From Geminicoccaceae bacterium (lineage in GTDB: Bacteria; Pseudomonadota; Alphaproteobacteria; Geminicoccales; Geminicoccaceae), in NCBI GenBank assembly GCA_020446525.1, contig JAGREO010000072.1, forward strand, positions 1 to 32,337: a stretch of 32,337 nt of DNA, in the 5' to 3' direction. Below the pieces are notes generated by a model that was given only the letters and a program-made list of their open reading frames with translations, was not told the origin of the DNA and ran no database searches. Shown here piece by piece: positions 17,398 to 25,101 of the stretch (its first letter is position 1; the number at the start of each line of letters is the position of its first letter). The translations under genes were made by a program, and so were the position numbers.

Positions 17398-17422
17398 TCG
17401 GTCTCTGTGCAAGCGACCGATT
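17396..17422. promoter_or_regulatory. Inverted repeat, candidate GntR operator
   Basis: AATCGGTC (17396-17403) and GACCGATT (17415-17422) form a perfect 8-bp inverted repeat with an 11-bp spacer. It lies in the region between the divergent regulator and transporter genes and is flanked by an AT-rich patch (TTTGTAATATATG), unusual in this GC-rich window. The arms are longer and further apart than the compact operators known for many FadR-type regulators, so assignment to the adjacent regulator is inference from position. Confidence 0.45.
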
Positions 17423-17436
17423 TGTAATATATGTTC

Positions 17437-17465
17437 TTGACTTGTCGCTGTTGTTCGGGAATGGT
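17437..17465 (+). promoter_or_regulatory. Candidate promoter of the regulator operon
   Basis: TTGACT (17437-17442) matches the -35 consensus at 5 of 6 bases. With 17-bp spacing the -10 would be AATGGT (17460-17465), only 3 of 6. Initiation seven bases after it falls on the ATG at 17472, and no convincing ribosome binding site precedes that ATG, so a leaderless message is possible. Confidence 0.3.
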
Positions 17466-17471
17466 ACCGGC

Positions 17472-18197
17472 ATGTTGGAGGCACCGGAAGACACCATTCG
17501 TCCACCCAGCGGTCAGAAGCTGGGTGACTGGATGTACGAGCGGTTGCTGGATCGCATCACGCAGGGCTTCTACGCACCGCAGGCGCGTCTGCCGAGCGAG
17601 ATCGATCTCGCCGACGAGTTCGGCGTGTCCCGGCCGATCGTGCGCAAAGCCCTGGCGCGTCTGCGCAGCGACGGGCTGGTGGTCTCTCAGCAGGGCGCAG
17701 GCAGTTACGTGCAACGCGGCCCGGTCGACGTTCCGGAGCGTTTCTCGCCGCTGTCCAGCGTGTCCGACATCGAGCGCTGGTACGAGTTCCGCAGGCACAT
17801 CGAGGGCGAGGCCGCGGCTCTGGCGGCCGAGCGTTTGACGGTCGAGACCCGCGCGGCCCTCGATCATACCTGGGCCGAATTCGCCGCCCGGGTCGATCAG
17901 GGCCAGTCGGCCATCGAGGAGGATCTGGCCTTCCACATGGCGATCGCCCGAGCCAGCGACAATCGCTTCTTCGCCGAGTGTCTCGGTCTGTTGCGCGAGC
18001 AGATGCTTCATGCGTTGAGTCTCGCGCGCGGCTTCGGCAGAAACCTCGGTGAAACCAATCTGGAGCACTCGCAGGAGGCGCATGCGCGCATCCGCGCGGC
18101 GATTTGTGCCGGCGATGCCGGGGCGGCGCGTGCGGCCATGCGGGATCACGTGGACGAAACCCGCAAGCGGGTGTTCGAAGGACCCCGAGGAGCCTGA
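17472..18197 (+). CDS. GntR-family transcriptional regulator, FadR/FCD subfamily
   Basis: The 241-aa DNA-binding regulator has an N-terminal winged helix at about residues 18-82 (LPSEIDLADEFGVSRPIVRK, then GLVVSQQGAGSYV). A helical FCD domain follows, with its likely metal and ligand site D151, H155 (DLAFH), H204 (EAHAR) and H226 (RDHV). FCD regulators typically sense sugar acids or other organic acids and repress neighbouring catabolic genes. It is divergent from the transporter-sulfatase-dehydratase operon and begins a plus-strand run with the lactonase-like gene (3 bp gap) and the third dehydratase, so it is the obvious candidate regulator for both arms. The start at 17472 is the only well-placed ATG; the upstream open frame is intergenic. 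Confidence 0.9.
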   Translation: MLEAPEDTIRPPSGQKLGDWMYERLLDRITQGFYAPQARLPSEIDLADEFGVSRPIVRKALARLRSDGLVVSQQGAGSYVQRGPVDVPERFSPLSSVSDIERWYEFRRHIEGEAAALAAERLTVETRAALDHTWAEFAARVDQGQSAIEEDLAFHMAIARASDNRFFAECLGLLREQMLHALSLARGFGRNLGETNLEHSQEAHARIRAAICAGDAGAARAAMRDHVDETRKRVFEGPRGA

Positions 18198-18200
18198 TCC

Positions 18201-19082
18201 GTGGACATCCATTGCGTCGTCGACAGCCACTCGAAAACCGGCGAGGGGGCCGTTTGGGACGAGCAAGATGGTCTGCTCTACTGGGTTGATATCCCCGATG
18301 GCCTCGTTCATCGCTACGACCCGCGCACAGGGACCAACCGGACCACCTCCGCGGGCGAACCCGTCGGCTGCCTCGCGGTGCGCAGGCAAGGCGGCCTCGT
18401 TCTGGCGACCAAGAGCGGGTTTCATCTCTTCGATGCGGATACCGGCGAGCGGACTCCTATTTGTGATCCCGAGGCGGACCGGCCCCACAATCGTTTCAAC
18501 GACGGCGCCACGGACGGTCAGGGCCGGTTCTGGGCCGGAACGATGAAGAACAGCGGGCCGCCCGAGCCGGCCGGGCGGTTCTATCGTCTGGACGGCGATT
18601 TTCACTGCATGCCGTGGAAAGACGGCATCTTCACGACCAACGGCCTGACCTTCTCGCCCGACGGCCGCACGATGTATCATTCCGACAGCAATCCCCACGT
18701 GCGCACCATCTGGGCCTGCGACTACGACATCGACGACGGGATGCCGTCGAACGAGCGGGTCTTCTTCGACACACGGGTGGTGGCGGGACGGCCCGACGGC
18801 GGCACGGTCGATGCCGACGGCTGTTACTGGATGGCCGGTGTCGGCGGCTGGCAGCTCGTGCGCATCACCCCGGACGGCGCGATCGACCGCATCGTCGAAA
18901 TGCCGATCGAGCGGCCGACCAAGCCGATGTTCGGTGGTGCCGACATGAAGACCCTCTTCGTCACCTCGATCGGCCAGAACCTGAGCGCGGGCAGCGAATC
19001 GCGGCAACCGCAGGCGGGCGGTCTCTTCGCCATCGAGGGGCTGGGCGTCCAGGGTTTCCCGCAGACCCGCTTCGCCGGCTGA
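18201..19082 (+). CDS. SMP-30/gluconolactonase/LRE family protein, probable sugar lactonase
   Basis: The 293-aa cytoplasmic beta-propeller enzyme carries the expected metal-site residues of SMP-30 family lactonases: E15 (GEGAVWD), N100 (HNRFNDG), N147 (TTNGLTFSPDG) and D199 (GRPDGG). The family hydrolyses aldonolactones to aldonic acids with a divalent cation. Such an enzyme directly upstream of a sugar-acid dehydratase gene fits an oxidative, non-phosphorylating route: sugar to lactone to acid to keto-deoxy acid. The GTG start follows the regulator stop by 3 bp, with GAGGAG about ten bases upstream. No partner sugar dehydrogenase is present in the window. No Sec signal is visible. Confidence 0.88.
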   Translation: MDIHCVVDSHSKTGEGAVWDEQDGLLYWVDIPDGLVHRYDPRTGTNRTTSAGEPVGCLAVRRQGGLVLATKSGFHLFDADTGERTPICDPEADRPHNRFNDGATDGQGRFWAGTMKNSGPPEPAGRFYRLDGDFHCMPWKDGIFTTNGLTFSPDGRTMYHSDSNPHVRTIWACDYDIDDGMPSNERVFFDTRVVAGRPDGGTVDADGCYWMAGVGGWQLVRITPDGAIDRIVEMPIERPTKPMFGGADMKTLFVTSIGQNLSAGSESRQPQAGGLFAIEGLGVQGFPQTRFAG

Positions 19083-19087
19083 TCGCC

Positions 19088-20269
19088 GTGCGGATCACCG
19101 GCCTTCGTTCCTTCATGACCCGGGATCGCGATCGACCGCGCGTGCTCGTCGCGATCGACACCGACGAGGGAATCCGTGGTTGGGGAGAATGTTACAATCA
19201 CGGGCCCGATCGGGCGCTGGCGCCGATCCTCGACTATCTGTTCGCCCAGATCGAAGGGCACGATCCGCGGCGGATCGAGTTTCTGATCCTCGCATTGATG
19301 CAGCAGCAGCGTTTTCCGCCGGGCGCCTTGGGCCTGGCGGCCATTTCCGCCGTCGACCACTGTCTATGGGACATATCGGCGAAGGCGCTGGGTGTACCGG
19401 TCTACATGCTTCTGGGCGGGCACGCGCGAGATCGGGTGCGGGTCTATCAGGGTGTCTACAGCGCGCCCGAACCCGAGGAACTGCGCGACCGGTGCATGCA
19501 TCTGCGCGAGCGTCACGGCCTGACCGCCTTCAAGCTCTCGCCGTTCCGCCTCGACCTCCACGCCCATCCCTGGGGCAAGGTTCTCGGGGCGACCGACGCA
19601 TGGGTCGGCAAGCTCAGGGACGTCCTGCCGGACGATATCGAACTGGCCTTCGACGCCCACGCCAAGCTGTTCGAGCCCTGGCAGGCCGCGCAACTGGGAA
19701 ATCTCTTGGCCGCGCATCATCCGCTCTTTTATGAAGAGCCGATGCGCATGGAGAACATCGACGCCTGGGGCCGCCTCAAGGCGCAACTGCGCTGCCCCCT
19801 GGCCACAGGCGAAAGCTATTATTCGCGCTTCGAGTTCCTGCGGCTCCTGCAGGTGGCCGGCTGCGACATCATCCAGCCCGACATCTGCGTCGTCGGCGGC
19901 CTGCTGGAGATGCGCAAGATCGCCGCCATCGCCGAAGCGCATTACGTGACCGTGGCTCCGCACAATCCGATGGGTCCACTGGCGACCGCCGTCAATCTCC
20001 ACTTCAGCGCCGCTCAACCCAACTTCAAGATTCTCGAATATCGTCTGCCCGACGGCGTCGCCTATGCCGGCAAGGGGTTGAAGGAAGCCTCGGAGCCGCC
20101 GCGCTACGTCGTCGATCCCTATCTGCCCGAGGACGGGCATCTGCTGCTGCGGCCGGATCGGCCCGGCTGGGGTGTGGAGATCGACGAGGCTTATCTCGAG
20201 GTCGACCGCTACGTCCGCTGGGAGCGAACCCTGCCCATCCGCCCCGACGGTTCGACCGCCTACGTCTGA
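19088..20269 (+). CDS. Enolase-superfamily dehydratase, galactonate-dehydratase-like, with a K-x-S motif
   Basis: The 393-aa cytoplasmic enzyme resembles D-galactonate dehydratase (DgoD) in its barrel: K149-x-S151 (FKLSPF, where DgoD has K-x-N), D189-x-H191 (FDAHAKL, where DgoD has its catalytic D-x-H), E216 or E217 (YEEP), E242 (TGES), D265 (IIQPD) and H292 (APHNPMGPLA). By family, Mg2+-dependent dehydration of an aldonic acid to a 2-keto-3-deoxy acid is expected. The start is GTG at 19088, 5 bp after the lactonase stop; earlier in-frame codons overlap that gene. Substrate could be galactonate, or another aldonate released by the adjacent lactonase. Confidence 0.87.
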   Translation: MRITGLRSFMTRDRDRPRVLVAIDTDEGIRGWGECYNHGPDRALAPILDYLFAQIEGHDPRRIEFLILALMQQQRFPPGALGLAAISAVDHCLWDISAKALGVPVYMLLGGHARDRVRVYQGVYSAPEPEELRDRCMHLRERHGLTAFKLSPFRLDLHAHPWGKVLGATDAWVGKLRDVLPDDIELAFDAHAKLFEPWQAAQLGNLLAAHHPLFYEEPMRMENIDAWGRLKAQLRCPLATGESYYSRFEFLRLLQVAGCDIIQPDICVVGGLLEMRKIAAIAEAHYVTVAPHNPMGPLATAVNLHFSAAQPNFKILEYRLPDGVAYAGKGLKEASEPPRYVVDPYLPEDGHLLLRPDRPGWGVEIDEAYLEVDRYVRWERTLPIRPDGSTAYV

Positions 20270-20292
20270 GCGGTCACCCGCGTTTGGCGAAG

Positions 20293-20307
20293 CGGAAGAG
20301 ACTTCCG
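20293..20307. terminator. Short hairpin between convergent genes
   Basis: CGGAAG (20293-20298), loop AGA, CTTCCG (20302-20307) lies in the 51-bp gap between the dehydratase (+) and the SDR gene (-). It may serve as a bidirectional terminator, but the stem is only 6 bp and no T tract follows. Confidence 0.3.
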
Positions 20308-20320
20308 ATCGCGTGCGGTC

Positions 20321-21010
20321 TCAGACGAGCAGACGCATGATCGTGCCGGCCATGGCCTCGGGCTCGGGCCGGGCGTCGCTCGCTTCACCCGGAAAGGCGG
20401 CGCGGCGGAGACGAGTGCGCATCGGTTCTGCGGCGAATAGGTGGATGCGCATGCTCGTGCGTCGGTTCTCCGCTGCCCAGGCCTCGACGATGGCGCGCTG
20501 GGCCGCTTTGGCCGCAGTGTAGGCGGCGGCGAACGGACGGCCGATCCCGGCGAACGGGTCGTCGACGAAGACCGCGGTGCCGGCCGGTGCGGCGCGCAGC
20601 AGCGGGTCGGTGGTGCGGATCAGTCGTTGAGTGGCGAAAGCACCGAGGCGCACGGTGCTCTCGAGAACCATCGGATCGAGCTGCTGGGTCGGCGTGAGCG
20701 TTCCGAGCTGGGCGGCACAGTGCACCAGGGCGTCGAGCCGTCCGAAGCGGGCATGGATCGAGGGGCCGATGCGTTCGACGGCGTCGCCGTCGCACAGGTC
20801 CAGCGGCAACAAGGTCAAGGACGCGCCTTCGCCACGCAGTTCGTCGTCCAGTTCTTCCAGTGCACCGCGGGTGCGCGCCGTGACGATCGTTCGCGCTCCG
20901 GCCCCGGCGACGGCGCGGACGACCGCCCGTCCGAGGCCGCGGCTGGCACCGGTGACGAGCACGAAGCGGCCGGAGAGATCGACGGGTGCCTCCGTTGGAG
21001 CGGGCGTCAC
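20321..21010 (-). CDS. Short-chain dehydrogenase/reductase family protein with altered active site
   Basis: The 229-aa protein has an SDR fold. The nucleotide-binding motif is TGASRGLG (20-27) and the catalytic pair is Y164-x-x-x-K168 (YTAAK). The position 13 residues before the Tyr, normally the catalytic Ser, is Asp151 (VDDPFAG). The usual Asn of the helix-4 region is also missing (TVRLGAF), and the NNAG motif reads HCAA. It may therefore be a poor dehydrogenase or have a binding role. The GTG start overlaps the purF stop (GTGA), a linkage I associate with Alphaproteobacteria. The physiological substrate of this purF-linked SDR group is unknown to me. Confidence 0.85.
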   Translation of the reverse strand: MTPAPTEAPVDLSGRFVLVTGASRGLGRAVVRAVAGAGARTIVTARTRGALEELDDELRGEGASLTLLPLDLCDGDAVERIGPSIHARFGRLDALVHCAAQLGTLTPTQQLDPMVLESTVRLGAFATQRLIRTTDPLLRAAPAGTAVFVDDPFAGIGRPFAAAYTAAKAAQRAIVEAWAAENRRTSMRIHLFAAEPMRTRLRRAAFPGEASDARPEPEAMAGTIMRLLV

Positions 21011-22470
21011 TCCACATCCTCGAGCATCAGCGAGAACTGGTCGCGCGGCGTGCCGCCTTCGGCGTCGACCAGCCGGGTCGGGTAGTCGCCCGAAAAGCAG
21101 GCATCGCAATAGGCGGGACGGCTCCGGTCGCGATGCGCTTCGCCCACGGCGCGATAGAGCCCGTCCATCGAGATGAAGGCGAGACTGTCGACGCCGATCA
21201 AGGCAGCCATCTCGGCGACGTCGTAGCGCGCCGCCAGAAGCGCCTCTCGCTCGGGCGTGTCGACGCCATAATAGCAGGAATGGGTGGTCGGCGGGCTGGC
21301 GATGCGCATGTGCACCGCAGCGGCACCGGCGGCTCGCACCATTTCGACGATCTTGGTCGAGGTGGTGCCGCGCACGATGCTGTCGTCGACCAACACGACC
21401 GAGCGGCCTTCGATGGTCGCGCGGTTGGCGTTGTGCTTGAGTCGTACGCCGAGGTGGCGGATCTGATCGGACGGCTCGATGAAGGTGCGGCCGACATAGT
21501 GGTTGCGAATGATGCCGAGATCGAAGGGCAGGTCGGCCGCCTGAGCGTACCCGATCGCCGCCGGCACACCGCTGTCGGGCACGGGCACGACCAGATCGGC
21601 CGGTGCCGGCGCCTCGATCGCCAGCTCTTCGCCGATGCGCTTGCGCACGTCGTAGACGCCCCGTCCACCGACGACGCTGTCGGGACGGGCGAAATAGACA
21701 TATTCGAAGATGCAGGCACGCCGTGGCGCCGGCTCGAAGGGATGCAGCGAGGTGAGACCGTTCGCATCGATGAGAACCACCTCGCCCGGATCCACGTCCC
21801 GCACGAGATCGGCGCCGATGATGTCGAGGGCGCAGGATTCCGACGCCAGCACCCACGCTTCGCCCAGCCGGCCGATCACCAGCGGGCGGACGCCCAAGGG
21901 ATCGCGCACGCCGATGATGGCATCGTCGAGCAGAGCCACCAGCGACCAGGCACCCTCGATACGGTTCAGTGCGTCGACCAGCCGGTCGATGATGGTGGCC
22001 TTCTCCGAGCGGGCGATCAGATGGACGATCACCTCGGTATCGGTGGTCGACTGGAAGATGCAGCCGCGGCCGACGAGTTCGCGGCGCAAGGTACCGGCGT
22101 TGGTCAGATTGCCGTTGTGCGCGATCGCCAGACCGCCGAACGCGAAGTCGGCGAACAGCGGCTGGACGTTGCGCAACATGCTGGCGCCGGTGGTAGCGTA
22201 GCGATTGTGACCGATGGCGGCATGTCCGGGCAGTCCCTCGATGACGCTGCGGCGCGAGAAGATGTCGCCGATCAGGCCCGTAGCACGGTGGGCGTGGAAG
22301 TGGTGGCCGTCGAAGGCGACGATGCCCGCGGCCTCCTGACCCCGATGCTGCAGGGCGTGCAGGCCGAGTGCGGTGTGTGCCGCGGCATCGGCGTGGCCGA
22401 AGATCGCGAAGACGCCGCATTCCTCGTGCGGATGATCGTCGTCCGCCCATGTCCGCGCAGGCTGCTTCAT
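21007..22470 (-). CDS. purF: Amidophosphoribosyltransferase
   Basis: The 487-aa enzyme catalyses the first committed step of purine synthesis, transferring glutamine amide nitrogen to PRPP to give phosphoribosylamine. A short propeptide precedes Cys18 (HEECGVFAIFG), which becomes the N-terminal nucleophile after cleavage. The glutaminase domain (LQHRGQEAAGI) is followed by the PRPP loop VDDSIVRGTT near residue 360. Cysteines in ACIFEYVYF, THSCYYG and CDACFSGDYP match the four iron-sulfur cluster ligands of the Bacillus-type enzyme. The gene overlaps cvpA by 4 bp and the SDR gene by 3 bp, so the three are one operon. Confidence 0.97.
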   Translation of the reverse strand: MKQPARTWADDDHPHEECGVFAIFGHADAAAHTALGLHALQHRGQEAAGIVAFDGHHFHAHRATGLIGDIFSRRSVIEGLPGHAAIGHNRYATTGASMLRNVQPLFADFAFGGLAIAHNGNLTNAGTLRRELVGRGCIFQSTTDTEVIVHLIARSEKATIIDRLVDALNRIEGAWSLVALLDDAIIGVRDPLGVRPLVIGRLGEAWVLASESCALDIIGADLVRDVDPGEVVLIDANGLTSLHPFEPAPRRACIFEYVYFARPDSVVGGRGVYDVRKRIGEELAIEAPAPADLVVPVPDSGVPAAIGYAQAADLPFDLGIIRNHYVGRTFIEPSDQIRHLGVRLKHNANRATIEGRSVVLVDDSIVRGTTSTKIVEMVRAAGAAAVHMRIASPPTTHSCYYGVDTPEREALLAARYDVAEMAALIGVDSLAFISMDGLYRAVGEAHRDRSRPAYCDACFSGDYPTRLVDAEGGTPRDQFSLMLEDVE

Positions 22471-23048
22471 CGCGGCGTCTCCGGGGTGCCAGGATCGCGT
22501 GCCCGCTCAATCGTCTCGCCGACGACCTCGGTCGATCGGGCGACGAGGTCATCCGGCACGAAGGGTGCCAGTGCGTCGACGCCGCGCTCGACAGGCGGGC
22601 GGAGATAGGCGTTGCGCACCCATTCCGGAAACTCCTCGCGCGGGACGACCAGATCGGCGACCAGATAGCCGGCGACGACGATCAGGGCCCCGCGCGCGAT
22701 CCCGAATACGAGGCCGAGCAATCGGTCGAGAGGGCCGAGCGGACTGCCGGCGACCGCGCCCGAAACCATCCGCGCCAATATCTTGTAGAGGACCAGCGGG
22801 ACGAAGAAGACGACGAGGCCCGTACTGACATCGGCGATCAGGTCGTTGCCGACGGCATCGAGCACCGTCGGCCGCAGCAGCGGAAACGCCCAAAGCGCCG
22901 TGAAAAAGGCGGCGATCCACGCGGCCAGACTGAGCAGCTCGTGCACGCCGCCTCGTGCCAGTGCCAGAATGGCCGACATCAGCACGATCACGATCACCGC
23001 GACGTCGAAGACGGTCAGGCCCAGGCCGGACAAGGACAGATCGTTCAT
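22467..23048 (-). CDS. cvpA: CvpA family inner-membrane protein
   Basis: The 193-aa protein has four hydrophobic segments in its first 130 residues and a hydrophilic, acidic C-terminal tail. The core GLTVFDVAVIVIVLMSAILA, then ARGGVHELLSLAAWI and PLDRLLGLVFGIARG, is typical of CvpA. The family is required for colicin V production in E. coli and has been linked to envelope stress resistance; its biochemical role is not settled. Linkage to purF is a common arrangement in Proteobacteria. The stop overlaps the purF ATG (ATGA). Confidence 0.93.
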   Translation of the reverse strand: MNDLSLSGLGLTVFDVAVIVIVLMSAILALARGGVHELLSLAAWIAAFFTALWAFPLLRPTVLDAVGNDLIADVSTGLVVFFVPLVLYKILARMVSGAVAGSPLGPLDRLLGLVFGIARGALIVVAGYLVADLVVPREEFPEWVRNAYLRPPVERGVDALAPFVPDDLVARSTEVVGETIERARDPGTPETPR

Positions 23049-23144
23049 CGCCCCGCTCTTCTCGTGCGCCCGTCCACAGCCACGCCCGGTCTCTTGTCGA
23101 TGCGTGCGACGATCGCCCGTGTCGTGGTCAAACCGTGTCGATCC

Positions 23145-24509
23145 TCAAATCAGGTCGATCAGGGCGTCGAGCCGCTCGATCTCGATCCGCTCGAGCCCAC
23201 CCTGGATCGGATCGCCGGGCTCGCGTCCACCCGGGAGGACCGCTCTCACGAAACCCAGCTTCTCCGCTTCCTTGAGCCGTGCTTCGGCCTGCCCGACACC
23301 GCGCACCTCGCCCGCCAGACCGATCTCGCCGAAGAACACGGTGCTCTCGGGTACCGGTCGATCGGCGAGCGACGAAGCCAGAGCGGCTGCGACCGCGAGG
23401 TCGGCTGCCGGCTCCTGCACGCGCAACCCGCCGGCGACGTTCAAATAGACGTCGCGGGCGCTCATCACAAGTCCGCAGCGGGCCTCGAGCACGGCCAGAA
23501 GCATCGCCAGCCGGTTGCCGTCCCAGCCGACGACCGCCCGCCGAGGTGTGCCCAGCGGCGAAGGTGCTACCAGCGCCTGGATTTCGACCAGCACCGGCCG
23601 GCTGCCTTCGATACCGGCGAAGACCGCGGCACCGGCGACCGGTGTTCGACGATCGCCCAGAAAGAGCGCCGAGGGGTTGGCGACCGGCACGAGGCCTGCT
23701 TCGCGCATCTCGAACACGCCGATCTCGTTGGCCGCGCCGAACCGGTTCTTGACCGCGCGGAGGATGCGGAACTGATGACCGCGCTCACCTTCGAAATAGA
23801 GCACGGTGTCGACCATGTGCTCGAGCACCCGCGGGCCGGCGATCTGTCCGTCCTTGGTGACGTGGCCGATCAGCAGCACGGCCGCGTCGTTCTTCTTGGC
23901 GAACTGGATCAGCTTGTGTGCGGCGGCGCGCAGCTGGCCCACATTGCCCGGCGCGCCGTCGAGCTCCTCGACCCGCATGGTCTGGATCGAATCGATCACC
24001 AGCAGGGCCGGCGCCGGGCTGCCGCGAAACGTTCCGAGGATCTCCTCGACCCCGTTGGCGGCGGCGAGTTCGACGGCGGTATCCGCCAGACCGAGGCGGC
24101 GTGCCCGCAGGCGGATCTGGTCGACCGATTCCTCGCCGCTGACATAGACGACCCGCCGCCCGGCGGCGTCGCCACGGCCGGCCAGTGCCGCCGCCGCCTG
24201 CAGCGTGAGGGTCGACTTGCCGATGCCCGGATCGCCGCCCAGCAGCAGGGCGGATCCGCGAACGATGCCCGAGCCCAGGGCGCGATCCAGCTCGTCGATT
24301 CCTGTCGCCAGACGCGGCACCGGCGGCTGCGTTCCGGCGAGACCGACGAGCTCAAGACCACCGCTGCGTCGCACCGTCCGAACGGCTCTGGTCTCGGCCG
24401 CTTCCTCGACGAGGCTGTTCCAGGCGCCACAACCCTCGCAGCGGCCGACCCATTTCGGGTGCACCTGGCCGCAGGACTGACAGACGAACTGACGCTGAAC
24501 GCGGGCCAT
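23145..24509 (-). CDS. radA: DNA repair protein RadA
   Basis: The 454-aa protein is a RecA-like branch-migration helicase acting in homologous recombination. The N-terminal C4 zinc finger is C10-x2-C13-x10-C24-x2-C27. Walker A GGDPGIGKST is at 91-100, the Walker B region LLVIDSIQT follows near 169-177, and the RadA-specific KNRFG is at 254-258. The C-terminal Lon-protease-like domain follows, with GTPRRAVVGWDGNRLAMLLAVLE. All parts are intact and length is normal. It sits 96 bp upstream of cvpA on the same strand and downstream of a small lipoprotein gene. Confidence 0.97.
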   Translation of the reverse strand: MARVQRQFVCQSCGQVHPKWVGRCEGCGAWNSLVEEAAETRAVRTVRRSGGLELVGLAGTQPPVPRLATGIDELDRALGSGIVRGSALLLGGDPGIGKSTLTLQAAAALAGRGDAAGRRVVYVSGEESVDQIRLRARRLGLADTAVELAAANGVEEILGTFRGSPAPALLVIDSIQTMRVEELDGAPGNVGQLRAAAHKLIQFAKKNDAAVLLIGHVTKDGQIAGPRVLEHMVDTVLYFEGERGHQFRILRAVKNRFGAANEIGVFEMREAGLVPVANPSALFLGDRRTPVAGAAVFAGIEGSRPVLVEIQALVAPSPLGTPRRAVVGWDGNRLAMLLAVLEARCGLVMSARDVYLNVAGGLRVQEPAADLAVAAALASSLADRPVPESTVFFGEIGLAGEVRGVGQAEARLKEAEKLGFVRAVLPGGREPGDPIQGGLERIEIERLDALIDLI

Positions 24510-24594
24510 CGCTCCTCTCGTGTCATCATGCGCCGGATGGCGGTCTCGGCCGCCGGTCGTGATCCTTCGATCCTGCCGGCCGCCTACCGGAGAC

Positions 24595-25101
24595 CTAGAG
24601 CTGGTGTTGCCGCAGCGCCTGCTCGCGCGGCAACTGAAAGCCGAAGAGCACCTGCATGTCCGCCGCCTGACCGGGCGTCACGGCGTCGACCTTCTGGCGG
24701 ATGGTCTCGCGCAGCACGAGTTCCGCCCGGCTCGGATCGAGCGGCAGCGAAAGGCCGAAGCTCGTTTTGTCCATCGGCGTACCCGCCGCATCGACCAGCG
24801 CCACGAAATAGCGCGCCTCCAGCGTATCCGTGCGTGGCGAAAGGCCGGGCCGGGCTATCACGTTCAGGGCATAGTCGAGTTCGAGCGCGCCTTGGGCAAA
24901 GCTGCAGCCGCTGTCGGCGAGCGCCAGTGTCACGTCGAAGCCGGACGGTGTCTCCAGCCGATCGAGCCCATGGATGATCGCCACCCGCGGACACCCGGCA
25001 CCACCGTCCGTACCGGCACAGCCGCCCAGTCCGGCCAAGACCACAAGAGAGAGGATCGGCGCCGCGAGGATGCGGTGCGGGCGGCCAAAGGCGGCGATCA
25101 T
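24595..25101 (-). CDS. Hypothetical lipoprotein
   Basis: The 168-aa protein has a lipoprotein signal peptide: a short positive N-terminus, the hydrophobic run ILAAPILSLVVLAGLGG and lipobox Cys28 (LGGCAG). Residue after Cys is Ala, so outer-membrane sorting is likely. The mature part has a beta-rich look with several acidic patches (LDYALNVIARPG, FVALVDAAGTPM) and no catalytic motif I recognise. The ATG at 25101 shares one base with the stop of the upstream CDGSH gene (TGATG); a TTG one codon earlier is possible but less likely. It is 85 bp upstream of radA on the same strand. Function unknown. Confidence 0.75.
   Translation of the reverse strand: MIAAFGRPHRILAAPILSLVVLAGLGGCAGTDGGAGCPRVAIIHGLDRLETPSGFDVTLALADSGCSFAQGALELDYALNVIARPGLSPRTDTLEARYFVALVDAAGTPMDKTSFGLSLPLDPSRAELVLRETIRQKVDAVTPGQAADMQVLFGFQLPREQALRQHQL

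Noticed and set aside
22368-24977. A plus-strand open frame of about 870 codons opposite purF, cvpA and radA
   Set aside because: All three minus-strand genes have clear motifs; the antisense frame has none and is explained by codon bias. The same applies to the long plus-strand frames over 5598-9778.
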